Shown here: piece by piece, positions 1 to 8,945 of the stretch
Layout: each line of letters starts with the position of its first letter
Position numbering within the stretch: the first letter of the stretch is position 1
Source of the DNA: a bacterium
GTDB lineage: Bacteria > Planctomycetota > UBA1135 > GCA-002686595
Reading direction: 5' to 3'
NCBI GenBank assembly: GCA_030428395.1
Contig: JAUIDW010000015.1
Span: forward strand, 1 to 40,360
DNA: 40,360 bases
Made by a program: the position numbers and the translations under genes
Notes under the pieces: model-generated
The model's input: the letters and a program-made list of their open reading frames with translations, nothing else
Databases searched by the model: none
Told to the model about the DNA's origin: nothing

Positions 1-1
1 C

Positions 2-190
2 TTCCTCGCGGCATCCGCGGGTGTGACGGTGTGGGACGCCGCGACACCCGTTGCCGCCGTGCTGTTCGGCATCGCCGCCATCGCGCTCGTCATCGCGATC
101 GTCGGCTTGTGGTGGATGCCGCGGATGCTGCAGCCCCGGTGGTACCGGGAGCTGCGCGCCCGTGCCCTCGCCCGGAAGACCGGCCGGTGA
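2..190 (+). CDS. C-terminal end of a small membrane protein (partial)
   Basis: The reading frame is open from the left edge and ends in TGA at 188-190, so the start is outside the window. The visible 62 residues contain one strongly hydrophobic segment (AAVLFGIAAIALVIAIVGLWW), split here only by the family-typical small residues, followed by a basic tail rich in Arg and Lys. This fits a membrane segment with a cytoplasmic positive-inside end. The next frame starts with GTG at 187, sharing the bases GTGA, which is the usual sign of translational coupling. Codon and dinucleotide style (frequent GCATC and GGATGC) resembles high-GC actinobacteria such as Microbacterium more than the rest of the window. 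I do not recognise the family. Confidence 0.55.
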   Translation, partial: FLAASAGVTVWDAATPVAAVLFGIAAIALVIAIVGLWWMPRMLQPRWYRELRARALARKTGR

Positions 191-1059
191 CCGACGCGGC
201 GGGCGCTGCCGACGTCTCCGTCGCACGCACCCCGCCCGCGGTGCTCGAGTATCCGAGCACGTTCGAGGCGACGCAGCATCCGGAGGCCGATCTGGTGCTG
301 CGGCATCGATCGCGCCCGGCCGGCTTCCGCCCGAACCTCGTTCTCACGAGTGTCGAGACGCCGGCATCGCTGACGGATGCCTCGATGGTCGCGATGCGGG
401 CCGCGACTGTGCAGCATCCCGGTGCCCAGCTGATCTCGTGCGACACGTGGGACGCGGCAGATGCCGAGAGCACCCCCCGTGCCCGCCGTATCCGCTTCGC
501 GTACCACGCGGACGACCGTCTCGACGTCCTCGTGTCGAAGTGGGTGTGGGCCACCGGCCACCACCACGTGCATCTGTCGGCGAGCTGCCTGCCGTCGCAG
601 GCCGGTGAGTTCGAGCCGGTGTTCGCCTGGGTCGCCGCGCGTCTGAGACCGACCGCGCCGCCGGCGGACGTGCTGCGCGCGGCGGAGTCCGTCGGAGAGG
701 CCGCGATCGAGGGGACGCTGACCGAGACGGTCGGCTTCCCGCTCGAGGATCTGCGGCAGCTCGACCCCGTGCGCTTCCGGTCGCGCGGCGAGTCGTACGA
801 CCTCGGCGTGCTGGCGGCCACGGTGCGAGGCAACTCGTCGCGGGACGGGCGCCCGCTCGCCGTGCGCGAGGTGGAGCTGCTGGCGTACTTTGGCCGCGCC
901 GGCGAGCCGTGCTCGGCGTGCGGCCGGCGCATCGAGTCCGCCCACCTGGGCCGCGACCGCCGCGCCACGTACTGGTGCCCGCGGTGCCAGCCGGCCGACG
1001 GACGGGCCCCCGCGGCGCCCGCCGGCGGGGGGGCTGCGCGAACGGGCGAGCCGGGCTAG
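187..1059 (+). CDS. Hypothetical protein with Fpg-like C-terminal zinc finger; possible chimera
   Basis: A 290-residue frame starting with GTG inside the stop of the preceding gene (GTGA overlap). Residues 1 to about 215 form a soluble domain (starting near PPAVLEYPSTFEA, with FRPNLVLTSVE and VSKWVWATGHHHVHLSAS further on) of the kind seen in small actinobacterial hypothetical proteins. I cannot assign a function. The last part is different: GRAGEPCSACGRRI ends a motif that continues to ATYWCPRCQ, giving C-x2-C-x18-C-x2-C. This closely resembles the C-terminal zinc finger of formamidopyrimidine-DNA glycosylase (Fpg/MutM), which normally reads YGRxGEPCxxCG...CPxCQ with about 16 residues between the pairs. 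No Fpg catalytic domain (N-terminal PE) is present. Either a gene fusion or an artificial junction near 840-890 would explain this. The N-terminal call is solid as an open frame; biological reality of the whole protein is uncertain. Confidence 0.5.
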   Translation: MTDAAGAADVSVARTPPAVLEYPSTFEATQHPEADLVLRHRSRPAGFRPNLVLTSVETPASLTDASMVAMRAATVQHPGAQLISCDTWDAADAESTPRARRIRFAYHADDRLDVLVSKWVWATGHHHVHLSASCLPSQAGEFEPVFAWVAARLRPTAPPADVLRAAESVGEAAIEGTLTETVGFPLEDLRQLDPVRFRSRGESYDLGVLAATVRGNSSRDGRPLAVREVELLAYFGRAGEPCSACGRRIESAHLGRDRRATYWCPRCQPADGRAPAAPAGGGAARTGEPG

Positions 1060-1237
1060 GCTGGCGGCGGCGACCACCCGCGCCCAACCTCTTCGGCCCT
1101 TCCCCAGCGAGGGCCTTCGCGAGGCAAAGGGGGGCATACCCCCGGGTCGGCATCCCGGACTTTCTCGACTCGCGGCCCGGGGCTGCGCCGCTGGGGGCGT
1201 CGTCTCGACCGCACGTGCGAGGAAGAGGACCGAGACG
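1060..1237. other. Structured intergenic region
   Basis: No gene is seen. The stretch holds several short hairpins: GGCCCT paired with AGGGCC (1095-1100 with 1110-1115), a G-run paired with CCCCC around CATA near 1130-1145, and further GC-rich arms up to 1200. It could hold a terminator for the upstream frame, a 5' leader for the gene at 1238, or a copy of a dispersed repeat whose other copies are outside the window. A -10-like TAGGCT lies at 1055-1060. Confidence 0.3.
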
Positions 1238-1918
1238 ATGCCGAAGCAGAAGGACCTGAAGCGCCGCGTCCGCGAGCGGATGCGCAAGACGGGCGAGTCG
1301 TACACCGCCGCCCGCGCCCGCCTGGTCGCGAAGCGCGCGCCGGCGGGGCCCGACGCCGGGCCGCCGCCCGCGGAGTACGCCGCGATCGCGGAGATCCGCG
1401 ACGAGGCCGTGGCCGCGAAGACGGGCCACCCCTGGGCGCACTGGGTGAAGGTGCTCGACCGCGCCGGCGCCGCCGGCTGGCCGCACCGCGAGATCGCCGC
1501 CCACCTGCGCGACGCGCACGGCCTGTCGGCCTGGTGGTCGCAGTCGGTGACCGTCGGCTACGAGCGCATCCGCGGGCTGCGCGCCAGGGGCCAGCGCCGC
1601 GGCGGCACGTTCGACGTGAACAAGAGCAAGACGCTGCCCGTGCCCGTGTCGACGCTGTACCGCGCCTTCCAGGCGCGCGGGCGAGCGCGCTGGCTCGAGG
1701 GCGGCGACCTGACGATCCGCACGTCGACGGTGGACCGCTCCATGCGCGCCCGCTGGACCGACGGCACGCCCGTCGACCTGTACTTCTGGCCGAAGGGACC
1801 GGCGAAGAGCCAGGTCCAGCTCCAGCACCGCGGGCTGCCGAGCCGCGCTCGCGCGGACGAGCTGCGCGCCCACTGGACGGCCCAGCTCGCGCGCCTGGCC
1901 GACCACGTGCGCGGCTAG
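1238..1918 (+). CDS. DUF4287 domain protein with SRPBCC-like C-terminal half
   Basis: A 226-residue soluble protein starting at ATG 1238, preceded by a purine-rich ribosome site (AGGAAGAGGA). The N-terminus (MPKQKDLKRRVRERMRKTGE) plus the following SYTAARARL is the short basic helix often found in front of DUF4287 or glyoxalase-like domains. Residues ~55-110 (HPWAHWVKVLDRAGAAGWPH, then REIAAHLRDAHGLSAWWSQS) match the DUF4287 pattern of a small helical domain. Residues ~125-222 begin KTLPVPVSTLYRAF and include a YFWPKG strand and a final amphipathic helix (HWTAQLARLADHV), as in AHSA1/SRPBCC hydrophobic-cavity proteins. No catalytic residues can be named. It stands alone between structured intergenic regions. 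The domain assignment is by recognisable motif; the ligand is unknown. Confidence 0.75.
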   Translation: MPKQKDLKRRVRERMRKTGESYTAARARLVAKRAPAGPDAGPPPAEYAAIAEIRDEAVAAKTGHPWAHWVKVLDRAGAAGWPHREIAAHLRDAHGLSAWWSQSVTVGYERIRGLRARGQRRGGTFDVNKSKTLPVPVSTLYRAFQARGRARWLEGGDLTIRTSTVDRSMRARWTDGTPVDLYFWPKGPAKSQVQLQHRGLPSRARADELRAHWTAQLARLADHVRG

Positions 1919-2005
1919 CCACGGCGCCGCATCGGCCCGCGGGGGCGATCGCTCCGGTCAGGGCGAGGGGACCAGAGCATCGTCCCGGCGGTCCGCCGTG
2001 GCTGC

Positions 2006-2011
2006 TACGAT
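2006..2011 (+). promoter_or_regulatory. -10-like box TACGAT before the subtilase gene
   Basis: TACGAT lies 71 bases before the ATG at 2083, a normal leader length. No convincing -35 is seen 16-18 bases upstream. The gene has its own ribosome site (GGAGGGAAC) nine bases before the start. The same TA-S-R-AT style recurs before several other genes here. Confidence 0.35.
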
Positions 2012-2082
2012 GAGTTGCCGGGGTCGGGGGGCGCCGCTGTCCGGTCCGCCTCCCGGGAGACCCCGGAGGGAGGGAACACGGG

Positions 2083-5000
2083 ATGGGAAAGGCGATTGCG
2101 TGCCTGCTCCTGGCGGGGTGGATCCCGGCGACGGCGGCGGCCCAGGGCGGCGCCAGCCCCGCGCCGGCGCGCCAGGTGCAGTTCCGGTCGGGGCCGGTGG
2201 TCCTGCAGGAGGGCACCGCCGAGCGCGTCCGGGCGCGTCTCGGGGACGGCTGGCAGGGCTCGTTCCCCGCGGTGGTCGTGTTCGAGCGCCGTCCGGACCG
2301 CGCCGAGGCGGCCGCCCTGGAGCGCGGTGGCGTCCGGCTCGGCGGCTACCTGGGCGGAACCGCCTACGAGGTCTACGCGGACGCGCCGGACGCCCTGTCC
2401 TTCGCGAGCGGTGCGCCGCGCGTGCTGGCGGCGGACCTGTTCGAGCCCGGCTGGAAGGTCGGCCGGCGCCTCCTCGAGGCGGACTCGCTCCAGGACATCC
2501 CGACCTCCGCCCAGGACGAGGGAGGGCGCGTCCTGCTCTACGTCACCTTCCATCCCGGGACGCCCGAGCCGCTCGTCCGCCAGGTGCTCGACGGATTCGC
2601 GCCGTCGTCGCGCTACGCGCGGGACGTCTGGCGCGCGTCGGCGGGCTTCGACGAGCTGCTGACGCTGGCCTCCGAGGAGCGCGTGCGGGCGATCTCGATC
2701 CGGCACGTCGGAACGGGCGAGGACCTCGACGTCCGCGCCCGCGGGATCGTGCGCACGGAGCTCGTCCAGGACGTCGCGAGCTACGGCCCGGCGCCCAGCT
2801 ACGGCGGCCGCACGGGCAAGGGCGTGCGCATCGCGATCTGCGACCGGGGGATCAGCCAGACGCACCAGGACTTCTTCTACGTGGACTCGGCGGGGCAGCC
2901 CACGAGCGAGTCGCGGATCTACGGCTCCCACCTCGTGGAGGGCACGAAGACGCACGGGACGGAGGTCGCCTCCGTCGCCGGCGGAAGCGGGGTGGCGAGC
3001 TCCGCGTGGGAGGATCGTCCCGCCTTCAGCCTGCGCGGCCACGCGCCCCTCGCGGAGCTCGGGAGCTACGCGAAGGTGCACGCGTCGGAGACGTCCACCC
3101 CGATCGACGAGGCCTACCACGAGATGCTCGTGACCGACGGCTCGGACATCGTGAACCACTCCTACGCACTGGACGTGTCCGAGCCCACCGCGCCCGCGGA
3201 CGAGGAGTCCACGCCCAGCCGGGTGCTGGACGAGATCATCGCCGGGGACTACGAGGCCTCGGACGGCGACGGGGGCACCGTCCTGCTGCCGGCGCGGCCG
3301 TCCGTCTGGGCGGCGGGCAACGACGGCTCCCTGTCCGTCTCGGGCGCGGCGGCGGCCTACGGCACCGTCCTGATCCAGTCGAAGAACGCGATCGTCGTCG
3401 GCTCCACGACGGTCGACGAGACCGGGGAGCTGTTCGAGACGTCCTCGCTGGGTCCCACCTGGGACCGTCGCATCCGGCCGGACGTCGTCGCGCCGGGCGG
3501 GCTCGTCGCGTTCGCGACGGGCGCGAAGGACGAGTACCGCATCTGGTCGGGGACCTCCTACGCCGCGCCGGTCGTGACGGCCGCGCTGGCGCTCGCGATG
3601 GAGGAGTTCTCCGACGAGACGGGGCTCTCCACGTGGAACCTGCCCCCCTCGCTGTTCCGGGCGCTGGTCGTCGGCACGGCGCGCGACCTGGTGAGGCCGC
3701 GCGAGCCCGAGCTCGGCTGGGTGCCCCCCGGCATCGCGCTCAGCCCCGAGCCGCGCTACCCGGTCGGCCCGGACCTCGCGACGGGCTTCGGCCTCCTCGA
3801 CGCGGAAGCGCTCTGCGCGGCGCTCGCCGACGAGAACCGCTGGGAGGTCGAGGAGCTCGAGCAGGCCGGCGACGCCGACGAGTACTGCCTCGACGTGCCG
3901 GCGGGGCTGGACGAGCTGCGCGTCGCCATCGCCTGGGACGACCCCGTGCCGGCCGCGGCGGGCGCGGTCCCGCTGACCAACGACTTCGACCTGACGGTGA
4001 TCCACGACGACGGGCTGGGCAACGTGGAGACGTACCACCCGTGGTGCCTGGACCTCTCCGGATGGACCCTGACCGGCGGCGACCATCCCCCGGAGGCGAC
4101 CCGCGGCGTGGACCGCTGGAACAACGTCGAGCTCGTCTCCGTGCGCCGCCCGGACGCGACGGGGACGTGGACGGTGCGCGTGGAGTCGTTCGCGCAGGAT
4201 CCGGGGGCGCAGACGTACTCGCTCGTGACCTCCGAGCCGATCGAGTGGTTCTGCACGCAGCTCGTCGACCTGCCGCTGATCCCCTGGCCCGACCTGGAGT
4301 GGTGGCCCTGGCCCTTCGACCCGTGGTCGTTCGACCGCTCGGGCGACGTGGTCTCGCTGCCGGCCCGGGCGGTCCATCCGCTCGACCACCTGCAGCACCT
4401 GCTCGCCGGGCCGCCCGCCCTGGTCGCCGATCCGGGCGACGTGGTCCTGCGGCTCGCCCGGCTGCCGGCCGGGGCGCGCGTGCTCGTGTTCGACGAGGAG
4501 GGCACGATCGCGGAGGACGGAGCCCGGAGCGACGGCGGGACCGTGCGCGAGATCGTCCTCTCGATCGACGCGCCCGAGCGCCGACGCTACCTCGCGCTCT
4601 TCCCGCCCGAGGGCGAGGAGTTCGCGCTCAACGAGCAGGGCCGGATCGACCTCGACGTGGCCCTGTACAGGCCGGAGGAGGTGGACGACCTGACGGTCCT
4701 CGAGGCCGTGCTGCCCCCCGGCGTGGAGCCCAGCCCGGCCCCCGCGGGGGGAGCGCCGGCCGACGCGTCCTACCACCGCGTGCGGCTCGGCGGCCGCGTG
4801 TTCACGCCCCGTCCGTCCCGGGACGTGCCGGCGGACCTGCGGAGGGCGCGGGAGGCGAACCCGCCGCGCGGGCCGCGCGCTCCCGTGCACGCCCTGGTGC
4901 AGTTCCACCGCGAGCCGACGGCGCGGGAGCGCATCGCGCTGGCCGCGGAGCGAGTCCACCTCGTCGAGCGCCTCGGGGGCGCGACCTACGTCGCGCGCGT

Positions 5001-5307
5001 CGGGCCCGGCGACGGACCGGCGCGCAGCAGGCTCCTCCGGTGGGCCGGACCCCTGCCCGCCGAGGACAAGCTCGGCCCGGGCCTCCGATCGCGGCCCGCC
5101 GGAGAGCCGGCCCGCGTGGTGGTCACGTTCCACGCGGACGTCCCGCCGGTGGCGGGGGAGCGGCTGCTCGACGGGCGCGACACCGAGCTGCTGGACCGGG
5201 ACCGCTGGGCGCTCGAGCTCGATGCCGGCGCGGCCCGCGAGCTCGCCCGGCACGACGCCGTTCGCCGGGTCGCGCTGGATCCGAGGCCCGCGAGGCTGGG
5301 GCGGTAG
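2083..5307 (+). CDS. Secreted S8 family (subtilisin-like) serine protease, large
   Basis: A 1,074-residue exported protease. The N-terminus (MGKAIACLLLAGWIPATAAA) is a signal peptide with AxA-type cleavage. Residues ~30-245 look like an inhibitor-type propeptide. The catalytic domain spans ~246-570 with all key residues visible: Asp254 in ICDRGIS, His291 in THGTEVAS, oxyanion Asn413 in WAAGNDGS and Ser492 in SGTSYAAP. Residues ~590-730 (from LDELRVAIAWDDP to SLVTSEP) resemble the beta-sandwich/P-like domain that follows many bacterial subtilases. The last ~130 residues (HALVQFHREP ... YVARVGPGDG; VVVTFHADVP) repeat the style of the N-terminal propeptide, which is unusual. No LPXTG, TM segment or sorting signal is seen at the C-terminus. 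It is followed 14 bases later by the kinase-SUMF1 gene, so co-transcription is likely. Substrate unknown. Confidence 0.9.
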   Translation: MGKAIACLLLAGWIPATAAAQGGASPAPARQVQFRSGPVVLQEGTAERVRARLGDGWQGSFPAVVVFERRPDRAEAAALERGGVRLGGYLGGTAYEVYADAPDALSFASGAPRVLAADLFEPGWKVGRRLLEADSLQDIPTSAQDEGGRVLLYVTFHPGTPEPLVRQVLDGFAPSSRYARDVWRASAGFDELLTLASEERVRAISIRHVGTGEDLDVRARGIVRTELVQDVASYGPAPSYGGRTGKGVRIAICDRGISQTHQDFFYVDSAGQPTSESRIYGSHLVEGTKTHGTEVASVAGGSGVASSAWEDRPAFSLRGHAPLAELGSYAKVHASETSTPIDEAYHEMLVTDGSDIVNHSYALDVSEPTAPADEESTPSRVLDEIIAGDYEASDGDGGTVLLPARPSVWAAGNDGSLSVSGAAAAYGTVLIQSKNAIVVGSTTVDETGELFETSSLGPTWDRRIRPDVVAPGGLVAFATGAKDEYRIWSGTSYAAPVVTAALALAMEEFSDETGLSTWNLPPSLFRALVVGTARDLVRPREPELGWVPPGIALSPEPRYPVGPDLATGFGLLDAEALCAALADENRWEVEELEQAGDADEYCLDVPAGLDELRVAIAWDDPVPAAAGAVPLTNDFDLTVIHDDGLGNVETYHPWCLDLSGWTLTGGDHPPEATRGVDRWNNVELVSVRRPDATGTWTVRVESFAQDPGAQTYSLVTSEPIEWFCTQLVDLPLIPWPDLEWWPWPFDPWSFDRSGDVVSLPARAVHPLDHLQHLLAGPPALVADPGDVVLRLARLPAGARVLVFDEEGTIAEDGARSDGGTVREIVLSIDAPERRRYLALFPPEGEEFALNEQGRIDLDVALYRPEEVDDLTVLEAVLPPGVEPSPAPAGGAPADASYHRVRLGGRVFTPRPSRDVPADLRRAREANPPRGPRAPVHALVQFHREPTARERIALAAERVHLVERLGGATYVARVGPGDGPARSRLLRWAGPLPAEDKLGPGLRSRPAGEPARVVVTFHADVPPVAGERLLDGRDTELLDRDRWALELDAGAARELARHDAVRRVALDPRPARLGR

Positions 5308-5321
5308 AGGCGGCGAGGCCC

Positions 5322-8273
5322 ATGCGGGACTTCGAGGAGCCGCACTCCTTCATCGAGGCCGCGCTCGCGGTCGCCGGGCTGATCCGCCGCCTCGAGGAGG
5401 GCGAGGAGGTCGACCTGGAGGCGTTCCTGCGGCAGCACCCCGACCTGTCGCCGGAGCTCGTGGACGAGCTGCGCCTGCGCGCCCGCGCCGGGGAACTGCT
5501 GGGGGCGGGCTCCCGCAACTCCGGTTCGGTCGCGCCGCCCATCGAGCGAGCGACCCCGCTCGCGTCGGACGAGGAGCCCGCGCTGCGCGAGCTCATCGCC
5601 CGGCTGCCGCGCGTCGAGCCGGGGCGCTACGCGGACGGAGGCCCGATCGGGGAGGGCGGGATCGGCATCGTCGACGAGGTCCACGACCCGACGCTGGGGC
5701 GGACGCTCGCCCGCAAGCGTCTCCAGGAGGATCGCGTGGGCCGGGTCGACGGCTTCCTCGGCTCCGACCAGCTGCGCTGGCTCTGGCGCTTCGTCGACGA
5801 GGCCCGGATCACGGCGCAGCTCGACCACCCCGGCGTCGTCCCGGTGCACGAGCTCGCCGTGGGGCCGGACGGCCGTCTCTACTTCACGATGAAGAAGGTG
5901 CGCGGCGAGAGCCTCCAGACGGTCTACCGACGCGTGCGCGCCGGCGAGGGTGGCTGGAGCGTGACGCGGGCCGTGGGCGTCCTCCAGCGTGTCTGCGAGA
6001 CCGTGGCCTTCGCGCACGAGCACGGCGTGCTGCACCGCGACCTGAAGCCCGCGAACGTCATGGTCGGCCGTTTCGGGGAGGCCTACGTGATGGACTGGGG
6101 CCTCGCCAGCAACCGCGGGCTCGACCCGGGCGGCTCGAAGTCCAGGGTCGACACCCTGGTCTCCGACTCGGGCTCGGGCACGCGGACGCGGGAGGGCGCG
6201 GTGGTCGGCACGCTGTTCTACCTGGCCCCGGAGCAGGCGCGCGGCGCCCACGCGGAGGTTGGGCCGCACTCCGACGCGTACGCCATCGGGGCGATGCTCT
6301 ACGAGCTGCTGACCGGCCGGCCGCCGCACTACTGCTCCCCCGAGGCGCGGGACTTCCAGGCGGTTCTCGGGCGCATCGAGCGCGAGAGCCCGGCGCCGGT
6401 CCCCGCGGAGTGCGGAGCGCCCGAGCTGATCGCCATCTGCGAGCGCGCGCTGCGCCGCGACCCGGCCGAGCGGTTCGGCTCGGTGAAGGAGCTGGCGGAC
6501 GAGCTGCGCGCGTACCTGGAGAACCGGGTCGTCAAGTCGTACCGGACCGGTGCGGTCACGGAGCTGCGCAAGTGGGTGGCCCGCAACCGGGCCACGGCGG
6601 CTGCCCTGGCGGCCCTGGTCGTCGTCCTGCTGGGAGGCGCCGCCCTGGTGGCGTGGAAGGAGCAGCAGCGGGCCGACGAGGCCACGAAGCGCCGCGTCCT
6701 CGCGCAGGAGACCGCCGACTTCGAGCTGGCGCGGCGGCTGGTGCGCGCCGACGACGAGCTGGGACCGATCCACCCCGACCACGCGCCCGGTTACGAGCGC
6801 TGGCTCGACGAGGTCGCCGACCTCGAGCAACGTCGCGACGCCTACGTCCGTGAGCTCGAGGCGCTGCGGAGGTCGGGCCAGCGGCTGGAGCCGCCCGACG
6901 ATCCCGAGCACCCCCTGGTCCTCGAGATCCGCCGCCTCGAGTACCACGTGGAGTCGAGCGAGGAGGTGCTCCGCAGAGCGCGCACGGGCGACGCCGAGCC
7001 CGATCGCGTCCGCCGCGCCCGCGAGGGGCTCGCCACGCTGGAGCCCGAGCAGGACCGCAGGCGCGCGCGCCTCGAGGAGCTGCGCCACAAGCTCGAGCTC
7101 GAGCGCCCCTGGTTGCTGGACTCCCCCGCGGCGCAGGAGAGGCACGACGAGCTCGCGCGGCACGTGAGGCGGCTCGACGCGCTGCTGCACGAGCGCTTCG
7201 GCCTGCGGAACCGGGTCCGCGCGGACCTCGCCCGCGCCCGGTCGCTGGCGCTCGAGACCGTCGACCGCCACGCCGGCGAGTGGGAGGAGGCCATCCGCTC
7301 GATCGCCCGGCCGGGCTCGCCGTACGGCGGGCTCGAGATCCCGCCCCAGGTCGGGCTCGTGCCCCTCGGGGAGAACACGCGGACCGGGCTCTGGGAGTTC
7401 TGGCACGTGCTCTCCGGCGACCGCCCCCTGCGCGACGCCTCGGGCGAGCTCGTGCCGACCGCGGAGAGCGGCATCGTCCTCGTGCTCGTCCCCGGAGGTC
7501 GCGTCCTCGTGGGTGCCCAGGCGGACGACTCCGGGGCGCCGCGCTTCGACCCGTCCGCCGCGGGACACGAGCGCGGACTCCACGCGGTCCAGCTGGACCC
7601 CTACTTCCTCGCCCGCCACGAGCTGACCCAGGGCCAGTGGAGGCGCGCGGGTGCGGCGAATCCCAGCGAGTACCGCATCGGCGACGAGTACACCGACGCC
7701 GGCGTGATCTCGGCGCTCCATCCGGTCGAGCACGTCTCCTGGACGGAGGCGAACCGCGTGCTGGGGCGCTGGAGCCTCACGCTGCCCACCGAGTCGCAGT
7801 GGGAGCACGGCGCCCGCGGCGGGACGGACACGGTGTACTGGACGGGCGACGACGCGGCGAGCCTCGCCGGAGCCGCGAACCTGCTCGGCGCGGAGTGGTG
7901 CAACGGAGAGAAGGACTGCTCCCACGCGCACGAGCAGGACGTGACGGACGGCTACCGCGTGCACGCCCCGGTCGGCTCGCTCGAGGCCAACCCGTACGGG
8001 CTGCACGACGTGCACGGCAACGTGGCCGAGTGGTGCCTGGACTGGACGGCGAACAACTACCGCGTGCTCGACGTCGTGCTGGGTACCGGGGAGCACCGCA
8101 CGCGCGAGGCGCGCCGGCGCAGCCTGCGCGGCGGCAGCTTCCTCGACAGGGCCCGGGACGTGCGCTGCGCGCACCGCGACAAGCGGGGGCCGGAGCACCA
8201 GGAACGAGAGATCGGGATTCGCCCGTGCCGCCCGGTCCAGACCACCCCTTACTCATCTGGAGAGAAACGATGA
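5322..8273 (+). CDS. Ser/Thr protein kinase with TM helix, coiled coil and SUMF1/FGE-like domain
   Basis: A 983-residue Hanks-type kinase. Residues ~100-400 hold the kinase: glycine loop GEGGIGIV (from 110), ARKRL for the ATP lysine, HRDLKPAN with Asp240, then MDWGLA with Asp258 (DWG replacing DFG, frequent in planctomycete kinases) and GTLFYLAPEQ. A single TM helix lies at ~424-448 (AALAALVVVLLGGAALVAW), followed by a charged coiled coil to ~680. Residues ~717-980 form a formylglycine-generating-enzyme-like (FGE-sulfatase) domain, with HELTQGQW, HPVEHVSWTEA, LPTESQWEHGARGG, NPYGLHDVHGNVAEWCLDW and LRGGSF. In such kinases this domain is usually thought to act as an extracytoplasmic ligand-binding module rather than a true FGE; that is inference here. 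The stop overlaps the next ATG (ATGA at 8270), coupling it to a lipoprotein gene. Confidence 0.93.
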   Translation: MRDFEEPHSFIEAALAVAGLIRRLEEGEEVDLEAFLRQHPDLSPELVDELRLRARAGELLGAGSRNSGSVAPPIERATPLASDEEPALRELIARLPRVEPGRYADGGPIGEGGIGIVDEVHDPTLGRTLARKRLQEDRVGRVDGFLGSDQLRWLWRFVDEARITAQLDHPGVVPVHELAVGPDGRLYFTMKKVRGESLQTVYRRVRAGEGGWSVTRAVGVLQRVCETVAFAHEHGVLHRDLKPANVMVGRFGEAYVMDWGLASNRGLDPGGSKSRVDTLVSDSGSGTRTREGAVVGTLFYLAPEQARGAHAEVGPHSDAYAIGAMLYELLTGRPPHYCSPEARDFQAVLGRIERESPAPVPAECGAPELIAICERALRRDPAERFGSVKELADELRAYLENRVVKSYRTGAVTELRKWVARNRATAAALAALVVVLLGGAALVAWKEQQRADEATKRRVLAQETADFELARRLVRADDELGPIHPDHAPGYERWLDEVADLEQRRDAYVRELEALRRSGQRLEPPDDPEHPLVLEIRRLEYHVESSEEVLRRARTGDAEPDRVRRAREGLATLEPEQDRRRARLEELRHKLELERPWLLDSPAAQERHDELARHVRRLDALLHERFGLRNRVRADLARARSLALETVDRHAGEWEEAIRSIARPGSPYGGLEIPPQVGLVPLGENTRTGLWEFWHVLSGDRPLRDASGELVPTAESGIVLVLVPGGRVLVGAQADDSGAPRFDPSAAGHERGLHAVQLDPYFLARHELTQGQWRRAGAANPSEYRIGDEYTDAGVISALHPVEHVSWTEANRVLGRWSLTLPTESQWEHGARGGTDTVYWTGDDAASLAGAANLLGAEWCNGEKDCSHAHEQDVTDGYRVHAPVGSLEANPYGLHDVHGNVAEWCLDWTANNYRVLDVVLGTGEHRTREARRRSLRGGSFLDRARDVRCAHRDKRGPEHQEREIGIRPCRPVQTTPYSSGEKR

Positions 8274-8851
8274 TCCTCGAACGAACGACGCGCCGCAGCG
8301 CGACTCGCCCCGCGTGGGGCGCCACCCTCGTCCTCGTCGCCCTGGGCTGGGCGTGCACCTCCAGCTCGCCCGAGCCGGAGACGCCGCCGGAGGAGCCGGA
8401 GGAAGTGGAGGAGGTGGTCGAGACCACGGACATGGCCGGCGGCGACCTCTCCGGCGCCGACTGCGAGATCTGGATCGCCCCCGGCGGCCAGCGCGAGGTG
8501 TACCTGTGGTTCAACACCGAGACCAAGCCGGGCACCACCTCGCCGACGCCGACCCAGCCGGAGGACCTCGAGATCCACCTGTGGCCCAAGAACGACGACT
8601 GGTGCGTCGGGGCCGTCGAGCTGCCCCACATGACGAAGCGCACGCTGAAGGTCGAGTTCAACGCGGACCGCACCCTGAAGGACGTCACCCTCGGGGGGAC
8701 CAGCGTGGACCGGACCGAGTACGACTCGACGCTGACGCACCAGAACCCGACGGTGTTCGCGGTGAACCTCGACCCCTCCTCGTTCGTCCTGCACGTGCAC
8801 TACGCCGGGATCGAGCTGGTCGTCACCTGCACCAAGGGCGACTGCTCCTAG
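8270..8851 (+). CDS. Small lipoprotein, DC[ED]IWI family member 1
   Basis: A 193-residue exported protein starting at the ATGA overlap with the kinase, with GGAGAG as ribosome site. The signal peptide is followed by a weak lipobox (LGWAC) and an acidic linker (PEEPEEVEEVVE). The mature part contains SGADCEIWIAPGGQ, then a WCVGAVELPHMTKR stretch and ends with FVLHVHYAGIELVVTC. The two genes that follow encode proteins with the same two motifs, so these are divergent tandem paralogues. No known family is recognised. Coupling to a sensor kinase with an extracytoplasmic domain suggests a partner at the cell surface or in the periplasm, which is inference. Confidence 0.8.
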   Translation: MILERTTRRSATRPAWGATLVLVALGWACTSSSPEPETPPEEPEEVEEVVETTDMAGGDLSGADCEIWIAPGGQREVYLWFNTETKPGTTSPTPTQPEDLEIHLWPKNDDWCVGAVELPHMTKRTLKVEFNADRTLKDVTLGGTSVDRTEYDSTLTHQNPTVFAVNLDPSSFVLHVHYAGIELVVTCTKGDCS

Positions 8852-8945
8852 GCGATCCCGCGACGGAGCGGACCGCAGGGAGGCGCGTACCCCGATGACT
8901 CACGCCGAAATCCGCGCAGCCTGCGTCCCCGGGTCTGGCGTCGAC

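Noticed and set aside
344-1906. Long minus-strand open frame opposite the first genes
   Set aside because: It is low-complexity Arg/Ala/Gly/Pro sequence without domains, a shadow of high-GC codon bias on the other strand.
7440-8270. Active formylglycine-generating enzyme
   Set aside because: The domain is a fusion partner of a kinase and I cannot show the active-site cysteine pair; no sulfatase gene is present.
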